Made by a program: the position numbers and the translations under genes
The notes under the pieces: model-generated
What the model was told of the DNA's origin: nothing
The model's input: the letters and a program-made list of their open reading frames with translations, nothing else
Databases searched by the model: none
Source of the DNA: CAZMNY01 sp964567745
Lineage (GTDB): Bacteria > Planctomycetota > Planctomycetia > Pirellulales > Pirellulaceae
Assembly: GCA_964567745.1 (NCBI GenBank)
Contig: CAZMNY010000034.1
Coordinates: 28,876-92,875, forward strand
Direction of reading: 5' to 3'
Length of the DNA: 64,000 bases
Shown: positions 18,688 to 27,100 of the stretch, one piece after another
Layout of the letters: the number at the start of each line of letters is the position of its first letter
Numbering within the stretch: position 1 is the stretch's first letter

Positions 18688-19313
18688 ATGTCCGCAGGCC
18701 AATTCAGCGTGACGGATTCATCGCTAGCGACGCCATCGACGCGACTTGACGAAATCCTCGTCCGATGCCGAAACGGCTGCGACGAAGCTCCGTTCGACCT
18801 CGCCCAGCTCGTCCACGCCGACTTCTACGAGATTGCCCGCAGGCTCTGTCATGGTCACTCGTTTGCCAATTCTCTACACGCGTCGCACTTGCTGATTCTC
18901 TACACGCGTCGCACTTGCTGAACGAGACATTCTTGCGGCTACTTAGATCCGGCGTATTTCAGAATTCGCCCAACAAGCGCTACCTGTTTGCGGCGGCCGC
19001 GAGAACGATGCGAAACGTGATTGCGGACCACCTTCGCAACAAGCGTGCTCGCAAGCGAAGGGGAACCGGGCGAAGAGTCTTACTTGAGCAACTGCTCGAA
19101 CAGCTGGCCGAACAACCGTTTGAATTCGGCGAACTCAATGAAGCGATCGAGCGGCTTGAGTCGACTTCCCCGAGGCGAGCGAGTATCGTCAACATGCGTT
19201 TCTTTTTAGCGATGACGATAAAGGAGACCGCCGACGCTTTGGGCGTCTCGACTGCGACCGTCGAGAAAGAATGGCGCGAAGCGCGAGCCTGGTTATTTAA
19301 GCAACTCAGCTAG
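18688..19313 (+). pseudogene. ECF sigma factor gene interrupted by a 26-bp tandem duplication
   Basis: From the ATG at 18688 the frame reads MSAGQFSVTDSSLATPSTR ... DFYEIARRLCHGHSFANSLHASHLL, then ILYTRRTC and a TGA at 18919-18921. The second frame begins with SLHASHLLNETFLRLLRSG and continues to 19313. Removing one of the two exact 26-bp copies (18869-18894 and 18895-18920) joins the frames into one protein of about 200 aa. It has a region-2 helix with LLNETFLRLL, RYLFAAAARTMRNVIADHLR, and a region-4 helix-turn-helix MTIKETADALGVSTATVEKEWREARAWL. This matches the planctomycete-type ECF sigma factors often encoded beside Ser/Thr kinases, as here. As written it gives only a truncated 77-residue product. 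Confidence 0.88.
18869..18920. repeat. Exact 26-bp tandem duplication inside the sigma-factor gene
   Basis: Two identical 26-bp units, 18869-18894 and 18895-18920, each beginning ATTCTCTACACGCG and ending CGCACTTGCTG. 26 is not a multiple of three, so the copy number sets the reading frame: one copy gives an intact sigma factor, two copies give a stop at 18921. Structure suited to slipped-strand gain and loss. Confidence 0.95.
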
Positions 19314-19334
19314 ACGTTAGTTCGGAAGACGACC

Positions 19335-19766
19335 ATGGATAGTGGCAATTGGCCGGACTTTGACCGCGAGGAATTTGACAAGATCGCATCGGAGGCCGAC
19401 GAAAGAGGTTTTCTAGTGCCTCCGGACGCCGACAAAACGAATAAGGCGGAAACCACGGATGGCGAACGCCGGCCATCTCACCCGCTCGGGCTGGGGTCCA
19501 TTCCAGGTTATTCCGTTGGCGCCAGGATCGGCTCTGGCGGCTATAGCCTTGTCTATCGAGGCATCGCCGAATCTGCTGAGCGGGATGTCGCAGTCAAAAT
19601 CTGCCTCGACACGTTTCTCAACGAATCGAGTCTCTTGCGATTCGATCGCGAAACCAGTCTGCTGAAACAGCTGGACCATCCCAACATCGTCAAGCTCTAC
19701 GAACACGGCGTGACGGCTAGCGGGCATGCGTTCCTATACAATCGCTCACCACAAAGTTCACCTTAA
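19335..19766 (+). pseudogene. Ser/Thr protein kinase truncated after the N-lobe
   Basis: 143 aa; GGAAG lies just before the ATG. After an acidic N-terminal tail (about residues 1-55) the kinase N-lobe is clear: glycine loop GARIGSGGYSLVYRG (66-76), VAVK with Lys88, alpha-C helix Glu106 and LLKQLDHPNIVKLYEHG. The frame ends soon after SGHAFLY, where kinases continue into the hinge. No HRD, DFG or APE motifs follow in any frame, so the catalytic C-lobe has been lost by deletion. It begins 21 bp after the sigma gene, the usual planctomycete sigma/kinase pairing, and both partners are damaged. Confidence 0.85.
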
Positions 19767-20052
19767 ACCACTCGAGTATCCGAAAGTATCCGAAGCGGTT
19801 GAGTATCTATACAACGTTCATCTCGCACTTTGTATCGCGGCGTTGTCCGACGATGCGAACGAAGTTCACTGCCGGATGGCGGAATACGATGCGTTTCATG
19901 CGAAGGCGCAAGACAGATATCGTGAGCTGGTTCCAACCTACGAAGCCCGAATCAAGGTGCTCGAGGATCACATCGTCTTCTGTGCGGCAAATTCGTTGAG
20001 CAGTAAACTTGAGAACGCGAAACAAGAATTAGCCGTTGCCGCTCAGAACTGA
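19726..20052 (+). CDS. Hypothetical ORF after the truncated kinase
   Basis: Up to 108 aa, overlapping the end of the kinase remnant. The C-terminal two-thirds (VSEAVEYLYNVHLALCIAALSDDANEVH ... LENAKQELAVAAQN) is predicted helical with coiled-coil-like spacing. No family recognised and no clear ribosome-binding site. It may be the tail of a gene joined to the kinase by the deletion, so the true start is uncertain. Confidence 0.35.
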   Translation: MRSYTIAHHKVHLKPLEYPKVSEAVEYLYNVHLALCIAALSDDANEVHCRMAEYDAFHAKAQDRYRELVPTYEARIKVLEDHIVFCAANSLSSKLENAKQELAVAAQN

Positions 20053-20583
20053 CGTCGCAATGCAAATAAATTGGGAGTCGAACACATCGACCAATACGTG
20101 GGACGAGTGCTGGCCGCAACCGATTCGGCTTTAAGCCGACCATCCGCAAGATCACTGCGAGAACAGGACTGGATCGTCGCCCAATCGCTTTCCTTTGCTG
20201 CGGCTGCTCTCGACTAGCGCAAACCGTTGGTGCCTCGTTGCGTTCTTTCGTTCGCCTCGTCATTGCCGGCGCTAGCGTCCGGGATGTTGGGCGAACCTTT
20301 CACGGCATTGGTGCGTCTATCTTCTCTGAAAGGGGAATCGCACCAACATCTGGCCGCGAGTCCCAAGTGGATCCATTGCGGGAGTGAATGATGTTTTCCA
20401 GGCAATTCAATATCTTTTCCAGTCGATTCAATATTTTGAGCGATCCGTTCGGCCAAGCCACGCTGATTAATTCGCTCTTCCATTGCCTGAGACGCTCGAA
20501 TTCGAGCCGTCTCATTACGCCGCCGACGCAAACGCTTTTGCGACTCTGACGCGTGGTTTGATCCCTTCATGAATCAACCCCGA
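20053..20583. other. Non-coding region with a 21-bp imperfect tandem repeat
   Basis: No convincing gene. Two adjacent 21-bp units (20394-20414 and 20415-20435, 3 mismatches), each starting TTTTCCAG and containing ATTCAATAT. Read on the minus strand, a 71-aa frame (20300-20515) turns them into two heptad-like units, ILNRLEK and ILNCLEN, but this frame lacks a clear ribosome-binding site. Could be a remnant, a small peptide gene or a structured RNA leading into the hairpin at 20584. Confidence 0.4.
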
Positions 20584-20611
20584 CCCGGTGTCCCAAGGCA
20601 TCGGGTTTTTT
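20584..20611 (+). terminator. Rho-independent terminator-like hairpin
   Basis: CCCGGTG (20584-20590) can pair with CATCGGG (20599-20605; one G-U pair) across an 8-base loop, followed directly by six T (20606-20611). It would end a plus-strand transcript from the sigma/kinase/ORF patch, just before the tRNA cluster. Confidence 0.6.
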
Positions 20612-20645
20612 CGTGGCAGCATCGCTCGCGGAACAAACGTTTAAC

Positions 20646-20717
20646 GGTAGTCGAGGGCTGGTTGCCCATATCCGGCTGATAACCGGATCGCGCTGAGTTC
20701 GATTCCCAGGGCTACCA
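20646..20717 (+). tRNA. tRNA-Ile(GAT)-like gene with reduced D arm
   Basis: Acceptor GGTAGTC pairs with GGCTACC (one G-U). Anticodon arm TCCGG-CTGATAA-CCGGA gives anticodon GAT. T arm CTGAG-TTCGATT-CCCAG has one A-C mismatch. The D arm is only GGGC-TGGTT-GCCC with a 5-base loop followed by three bases, instead of the usual 7-10 base loop and one base. No CCA encoded. May be a divergent or degenerate tRNA. Confidence 0.5.
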
Positions 20718-20787
20718 CTTGAATTGCAGACCGAAGTTGGACTCGCTGATATCAGCTGCCGATGTCGCGAGGGCTTTCTTGCGGCTC

Positions 20788-20872
20788 GGAAGGTCAAGCC
20801 GATTGGCGACGGTGCCCCGTTCGAAACGGGTCGAGCTTCACAGCCTTGGGGGTTCGACTCCCTCACCTTCCG
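20788..20872 (+). tRNA. tRNA-Ser(CGA)
   Basis: 85 nt. Acceptor GGAAGGT pairs exactly with ACCTTCC; discriminator G73 as expected for Ser. The anticodon loop TTCGAAA gives CGA. A long variable arm (about 20830-20847) and T arm GGGGG-TTCGACT-CCCTC are present. The C-U pair at the top of the anticodon stem is a weak point. No CCA encoded. Confidence 0.8.
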
Positions 20873-20922
20873 CTCAAAATATCTCGCTGAACGTTACTGC
20901 TCAGCGCAGACAGCTTTTCATC

Positions 20923-20994
20923 GGGTCGGTAGCTCAGTGGCAGAGCAGGCGCCTGTTAAGCGCCCCCGCGCGGGTTCGAGTCCCGCCCGTCCCT
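20923..20994 (+). tRNA. tRNA-Asn(GTT), atypical
   Basis: 72 nt. D arm GCTC-AGTGGCA-GAGC, anticodon arm GGCGC-CTGTTAA-GCGCC (anticodon GTT) and T arm GCGGG-TTCGAGT-CCCGC are all perfect. The acceptor GGGTCGG/CCGTCCC has a T-T mismatch at the fourth pair, and the discriminator is T rather than the G typical of bacterial tRNA-Asn. No CCA encoded. Confidence 0.75.
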
Positions 20995-21050
20995 CTTTTC
21001 GACTGTTAACGACTTCGAATCCGTCGAAGCGGCAACTACCAAACTGGCCG

Positions 21051-22418
21051 TTAAGGCTTGGCGAGATCGACGCAGATAATCTCTTTATCGTTTCGCAGAT
21101 AGGCGCGTTTGTTGGCGAATGCAGGGTGGGACCAAACGACGCTGCGACCTCGAGCAACGCTTGTCGGCTCGAGCACCTTGGCGCGACTGATTTCTTCAAA
21201 GCCGTCTGCCGACAGTTTTGCGATCATCATTTCGCCATTGTCGTTGAACATGAAGTACCGCCCATGGTTCTCGACAATGAATGAGGTTGCGAAAACGACA
21301 GGCTTCTTCTCCATCCAATCGTCCTTGTTCCATTTCATCTTGCCCGAATCCAGTTCGAAACAGCGGAGCGTGCCGATGCCGCGCCCAACGTAGCTGATGC
21401 CATAGACGAGTCCATCTTTGACCACCGGCGTGGTCATCATCGAGTTGAGGCTCGACTTGTGCCGCTTGTCGTTTTCGTAACTGCGCCAAATCTCTTTCAC
21501 TCCGGGCGGGCTGGATTGGATCTGCAACAGCATTGACCCTTTGTAGAATTCGCTGATCAACAATTTGTCGCCGACGATTCGAGGTGTAGCGATGGATGTT
21601 TGCGAAGGGTTGACCTGCTCTGGAAACTTGACATTCCAGTACTCAGCGCCGTTCTTAGGATCGAGCGAAGTGACGCCTTCGGCGTGCCAGAACAGAAGCT
21701 GCCGCGGGTCGTTCTTGGGTTCATGAAGAACCAACGGAGCATAAGCAATGTCGCGAGTCGTGACCGATTTCCAGATTTCCGCGCCAGTCAATTTGTCGAA
21801 GGCAACGACTCCCGAACCCTTGCCGCCCGCGGGCACGAGCAATTGCTTGCCATCGACGAGCGGGTGAGACGAGTAGCCCCAAAGCGGCGGTTTTGCTTTG
21901 TACTGCCGAGCAAGCTGTTTTTTCCAAACGACATTGCCTGTCGCCGCTCGAAAGCAAATCAAGTCTCCCATCGCGCCGAGCGTGTAAACGTGGTCGCCGT
22001 CGACCGTCGGAGTACAGCGAGGTCCTGTAGGATAGGCAATGGTGTACTCGCATTCGTACGAGTGCTCCCAAACGAGCCTACCGGTGTTTGCATCAATACA
22101 TTGGACTCGCTCCGCGCCGACAAGCTTGCCAGCCTGGCCGATATTATTCTCGACCGTCCCGCCTTTCGCGTCGCCCGTTCGATCCATCACGAAGACTCGA
22201 CCGCTCGAGACCGACGGCCCTCCGTATCCGCCGCCCACTTTGTGCCGCCAGAGAATTTTCGCACCGGCGTCGTCAAATCGATCGATGATGCCCGTCTCAG
22301 CCCAAACGCCATCCCCATTCGGTCCCATCCAGCGTGGCCAATCGTCGGCGCGAGCTTGCGCGGCGGCTGAGACGATGAGAGTAGCTAATAGAATTTCAAT
22401 GCCAACTCGTTTAGTCAT
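21051..22418 (-). CDS. PQQ-like beta-propeller repeat protein
   Basis: 455 aa from the ATG at 22418, which gives a signal peptide (MTKRVGIEILLATLIVSAAAQARA-DDW). The open frame to 22601 is not supported. Opens with WPRWMGPNGDGVW, then propeller blades with GRVFVMDRTG, NTGRLVWEHSYECE, GDHVYTLGAMGDLICFRAATGNVVWKKQL, GSGVVAFDKLTGAEIWKSV and a RCFELDSGKMKW repeat. Such PQQ-like (WD40-fold) proteins are abundant in planctomycetes; many do not bind PQQ. No substrate can be assigned. It is the last gene of a minus-strand run reaching back to 29285. Confidence 0.88.
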   Translation of the reverse strand: MTKRVGIEILLATLIVSAAAQARADDWPRWMGPNGDGVWAETGIIDRFDDAGAKILWRHKVGGGYGGPSVSSGRVFVMDRTGDAKGGTVENNIGQAGKLVGAERVQCIDANTGRLVWEHSYECEYTIAYPTGPRCTPTVDGDHVYTLGAMGDLICFRAATGNVVWKKQLARQYKAKPPLWGYSSHPLVDGKQLLVPAGGKGSGVVAFDKLTGAEIWKSVTTRDIAYAPLVLHEPKNDPRQLLFWHAEGVTSLDPKNGAEYWNVKFPEQVNPSQTSIATPRIVGDKLLISEFYKGSMLLQIQSSPPGVKEIWRSYENDKRHKSSLNSMMTTPVVKDGLVYGISYVGRGIGTLRCFELDSGKMKWNKDDWMEKKPVVFATSFIVENHGRYFMFNDNGEMMIAKLSADGFEEISRAKVLEPTSVARGRSVVWSHPAFANKRAYLRNDKEIICVDLAKP

Positions 22419-22602
22419 AACAATATTCCCGCGGGCGTCGCGGTATTCCTTGTTGAGTTTCGTGGTAATACGGCGCCGGGGTGCAAAGTTGTGGTTGGCC
22501 CGCAAGCTCGAACCGTGCATTGCCGTATCGAGGTGCGATATGATCTCAAATTGGACGAAGCGACACAAATGCGGCGGAACTTCGGCCCGTGCGAACGTCA
22601 AA

Positions 22603-24087
22603 TTACGCCGTTGATGAATCGACCAGTCCGGGCCCTTTGGTTTTCTTCTTTGGATTCAACCAACGCAACATCAGCGCCGCGACGACGCCGCAAGCGGAAA
22701 GCGTCAGGAGGATCCAGAAGATTTGACTGTATCCTGCAAGCACGTCGCCGCCTGCTCGCGCATCGCGGATCAACCAGCCGGTCAGCGGGCCCATGAAGAT
22801 CTCGGGGGCGAACCCCACGAACGAGATCACGCCGACCGCCGTTCCCGTTAGCTCGCGCGGCGTGCCCGATTCTTCCAACAAGGCGAAGTAGATGCCTCGC
22901 AACGCAAAGAAACCGAACGAACTGGCAACCAGGTTGGCGACCATTAACCAGACCAATTCCGGACTCGGCGACACAAATAAAAAGATCACATAGGAGGCGA
23001 TTAGAATACCGAAGCAAATCTGAATCGTCGCGCGCACTCCAAAGTAACGATCGGCCACCCAGCCAGCGGCGAGCGCGGCGCCAACTCGGACGAAGCTCAC
23101 GTACGATATCAACTTGGCCGATTGAGTTGCGGTGAGGCCGTAGGCATCCTGAGTATAGATGCCGTAGTTGTCGAGCATCTTGAAGGCGCTGTAGGCGGCG
23201 ATGATGACAACAGCTTGCAGCCAAATCGCAGGCGACATCAACACGAGTAGCAGACGGTGGATCGACTCACGCAAGCTGGCCGAGGCCCCTTCCTCAGACG
23301 TCGAAGTGACAGGCTCGGAACCCGGCACAAAGAACCAAATGCATGTGGCCGCCAAGAGGCAAAATACTCCATAACCGTAGACGAGAACCTTGACCTTTGG
23401 AGCGATCTTGCTGGCAGTCTCGGCCAACGTCGACTCGGCGTCGGCCAGCGATTGGGTAGCGCGCATGAGTTCTGCGGAAGATGCGTCGGCTGACGCTCTC
23501 AAGCTTTCTAGTTCGCTCGCCAACTTCGGCACTGCTGCGTACTCATTCGACAAGTCAGCGGCCGTGTTACCCACCATCGCTTCGAATGCAAATGCGGCGA
23601 TCAACGCGATCACAGCGGACGTAAGTCCTCGTCCGCCATCAAGAATGCCAAACGCGCTGCCTTGCCCATCATTGGTTGCCCACTCGCGCGTCGCTCGAAT
23701 CAACGGCGCCCAAAAGGCGAGTATCGTGCTCACGCCCCAGAATCCAAAGAGAACGCACAATCCCGCGAAGCTCGGACTCGCAGCCATGTATAGACTGCCG
23801 AACGCGGTCACAACAAGTGAGCCGGCGAGAAGCTTGCGAGGCGACCAGCGATCCGCGAGCGGCCCGCCGAGAAAGTAACAACCTGTGGCAGCGACGCCGT
23901 AGATCGCGCCGAGCTGCCCCAGCTGCAAAATGTCGATATCGAACGTGACGAGCAATGGCGTTTTGAAGTATCGGCCCAAATGAAACGCCGGCAGGAACAC
24001 CGCCTCGCCCGCGAAAATCAAACTCATCATCGTAAGCGCACGGCACCAACCGCTCGGCGACTCACGCTGGGACAATTCTGGTTCCAT
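22603..24087 (-). CDS. MFS transporter with a coiled-coil insertion
   Basis: 494 aa, AAGG 7 nt before the ATG. About 12 membrane segments. The signature GGPLADRWSPRKLL (residues 74-87) follows the second segment as in MFS motif A. A hydrophilic, helical insertion of about 60 residues (about 175-232, ELESLRASADASSAELMRAT) separates two mid-protein membrane segments and is unusual for the family. The second half has KTKGPG-type polar tail. Substrate unknown; the neighbours (PQQ-like propeller and the multi-domain redox protein) suggest uptake or export linked to extracellular degradation. Confidence 0.88.
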   Translation of the reverse strand: MEPELSQRESPSGWCRALTMMSLIFAGEAVFLPAFHLGRYFKTPLLVTFDIDILQLGQLGAIYGVAATGCYFLGGPLADRWSPRKLLAGSLVVTAFGSLYMAASPSFAGLCVLFGFWGVSTILAFWAPLIRATREWATNDGQGSAFGILDGGRGLTSAVIALIAAFAFEAMVGNTAADLSNEYAAVPKLASELESLRASADASSAELMRATQSLADAESTLAETASKIAPKVKVLVYGYGVFCLLAATCIWFFVPGSEPVTSTSEEGASASLRESIHRLLLVLMSPAIWLQAVVIIAAYSAFKMLDNYGIYTQDAYGLTATQSAKLISYVSFVRVGAALAAGWVADRYFGVRATIQICFGILIASYVIFLFVSPSPELVWLMVANLVASSFGFFALRGIYFALLEESGTPRELTGTAVGVISFVGFAPEIFMGPLTGWLIRDARAGGDVLAGYSQIFWILLTLSACGVVAALMLRWLNPKKKTKGPGLVDSSTA

Positions 24088-24177
24088 ACCGTCGCCTTAT
24101 CGTCTCGCCAACAAAACTCGCCGCCAATAGGCCAATTCAAACGACAACCGTCGACGTCACAGATTCGATGTTGCGAT

Positions 24178-27100
24178 CTAATGTTGAGGCGAATGATTGT
24201 GCTTTTTCTTTAGGTGGTCAGGCAGCTGAAAACCGCCCGACTCAAGGTAGCTGACAAGATCTCGGATTTCCGCTTTCGTCAAGCTGTTTAGCAAGCCCTC
24301 GGGCATCGGCGACAGCTTGGCCGGAATCCGTTCATCGACTTCACGTTTGGAAACCCTGGTTATGACTTTCGGCGTCAACAAGTTTGCGATGATGTGATAG
24401 TGCTTGGAAGTCTCCTTCGCGATCACGCCCGCAACCACCTTGCCGTTGACGAGAACAAATTGGTTGACCTGGTACTTCTCGCCAACCTCCGTCGACGGCT
24501 CAAGGATCTGCTGCAAGAGCTTGACGCCTTTGAGCCGCTTGGCGGTCTCCTGCAAATTAGGCCCAAGTTCGATTCCATGCCCCTCAATCCGATGGCACTG
24601 ATGACAGTTCGCTTTCATGAACGCCTGCATCCCGCGCATGATCGTGACCTCGTCGTGGTTCGTCGGGAACTCGTCGAAATCGGCAAGCTTCCACTCTTTT
24701 ACGATTGTCGGTTTACGAGACGCCAACAGCGTTTCAATTTCCGACTTGTCTCTTCCCACAACAAAGTCGCCTTTCATGATGATCCAGTGCCCTGGGAAAG
24801 TGCAGACGAACGAATAGACGCCCGGTTCTTTCGGTGCCTGGAACCGAAAGACATGAACGCGAGATTTTCGCGTCGGCCCGATCATTGGTGACGCGGTCAG
24901 GATCAAAGAGCGTTTTGAGGACGGGATAAAGTCCGAGTTTGCGTTCTTAGGATCCTTCGCCATCTCGTTGGCCGCCATACCAACTTCGGCTAGCGCGCCA
25001 GGTTGGACAAACACCATATTGTGGTCGGTGGCGTCTGAATTCGTGAACAGAATCTTGATCGGTTGGCCGACCGTGGCGGTAATCTGATCGATAGAGAACC
25101 GCATCCGTTCCGGTAAACACTCGACCTCGACAAACTTCAAATTTCTTTGCGAATCGAATTGAGCTTGGTTCGCGTTGGGTTGGGGCTCGCGGACGCGCTG
25201 CGCCTTCGCAGCTTGAGCAATCAGTTTACGAACGTTGTAGCCCGGCTTGTTCTCCCAGTGTCGCTTGAGGGTGCGCGAGCTAAGCGAGGCAGTTGCCGCA
25301 TAGGCCAAATGGCCGTCGATCGGATGGCCGTAAACATCGAGCATCGCGTCGAGAGCCGCCTTCGAGCCGATGTAGGAGGCTGCAATGGCGGCCTCCATCC
25401 GAACCAGGCCGTTTGAATCGTTCGCCGCATTTCGCAACAGCTCGATCGCGTCGGGTAAATGAACGTGCCAATATCGAAGTTGCCGAGCCGCTGCGGCTCG
25501 AGCATGATGTTCATCACACGAAAGTACGTCGCGCAAGAGGGCTGTGTTTACTCGATCGATATTTCGGTACAGCCAAACTCCTTCCACTTGATGATGTCGA
25601 TAGCGAGAATCATCTTCGTCAAGCTTGGCAACCCAGTCGCCGAGTGCTGCTTCAACCTGCGACGCGTCTCGCTCGCGCAGCTCGCGCTTCGCCCAATATC
25701 GATAGCGATACTCTGGCCGTTTGAGGATTTCGAGCAGGTCCGCAATCGAGGCGCCCGCAATCTTGGGAGCTTTCTGCAACGGCTTGCCCTTCGCCGTGAT
25801 CCGCCAGATGCGGCCGGAGTGCCTGTCGCGACGATCATCGCGCAACGAGTACTGGGCGTGGCCCTTGACCGGGTTGTACCAGTCGCAGACGTACATCGCA
25901 CCGGAAGGGCCGTAGCGAATGTCGACGGGAATGAAGCTGAGGTTTGAAGAGAAGATTAAGTCGCTCACGTATTCTTCGTCGTAGCCATATTCGCCCTCGT
26001 TCCATTTATGAATCTCAACTCGGTTCGTCGGTTTGTAACGCACCTTGATGAATCCGCCCTGCAGTTCGTCTGGAAACGTATTAAAGTCGACGAATTCCTG
26101 GCCGCAGGTTCCCGAATACGCTCGAAGCCCAGCGGGACTCGCGTGCTGAGTCGGGTAGGGCGGATCGAGTGAATGAAATGCGGATGCGAAAATCGGATGA
26201 CTCGCCTGGTGCTGCCCCCAGTCGTCAAAAGTCACTCCCCAGGGATTCGTGCTGTGATACGACCCGAAACTTATCAGACGGTGGTCGCGAGGTTGATAGC
26301 GAAACCAACCGCTGTTTTGTTGACGAACCGGACCGTACGGCGTTTCGACTTGCGAGTGATGAAAAATCGACTCCCGAAAAATCAGATCGCCGTCCGGCGT
26401 CCAGGCAAAATCGTGAAGTGCGTGATGGGAGTCCTCCGTCCCAAAACCCGAAAGCACAATCTGCCTCAGGTCCGCCTTGCCGTCGCCGTCCGTATCCTTG
26501 AGGAACGTGAGGTTTGGCATCTCTGAGACGTAAACGCCGCCATCGCCAAACTCGAAAGAAAGAGGGATGTCGAGATTGTCAGCGAAGACGCTCGATTTGT
26601 CGGCCTTCCCATCGCCGTCGGTATCCTCAAGAATGACAAGCTTGTCGTTTGGCTTGTTGCCCGGATAAACGTGGGGGTAGGTGGTCGAGCAACTGACCCA
26701 TAGCCGGCCTTGCGAATCCCATCTCATTTGGATCGGAGCGGCAATGTCTGGAAACTCTTCCTCGCCGGCGAACAGATTGACTTCAAACCGCGGGTCGACG
26801 GTGAACTCGGCCTGCTCGTCTTTAGCCGACATCCAGCGATTGGCGCCGCGACTCTGCTTGGTCGCAGGCAGCGCGGGGACGTTGGAGTCGTCGACCTTTT
26901 CGGGAACCGGCTTGTCTTCGGCGAGCGCCCAAATGCGGCTGTCCCGATTGGATGTCATCTGATCGAAGTTGCGCATGGCGGGAAGGAAGTCGAGGTATCC
27001 GTAACTCTTCCTTCGCCCGCCGGTGTAGTAAAACGTGTTGGCCGGTCGGTAACGTCGAAAGTACTGCTGACTCTTATCGAGGACGGTTTGGCGAATGGAC

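Noticed and set aside
20567..20866. A 99-aa minus-strand open frame
   Set aside because: It is antisense to the tRNA-like genes and its peptide (REFNP-like and GNRTQ-like stretches) is the usual spurious translation of tRNA sequence.
18188..21050. Genomic island with attachment sites
   Set aside because: tRNAs and pseudogenes suggest plasticity, but no integrase and no repeat of a tRNA 3' end were found in the window.
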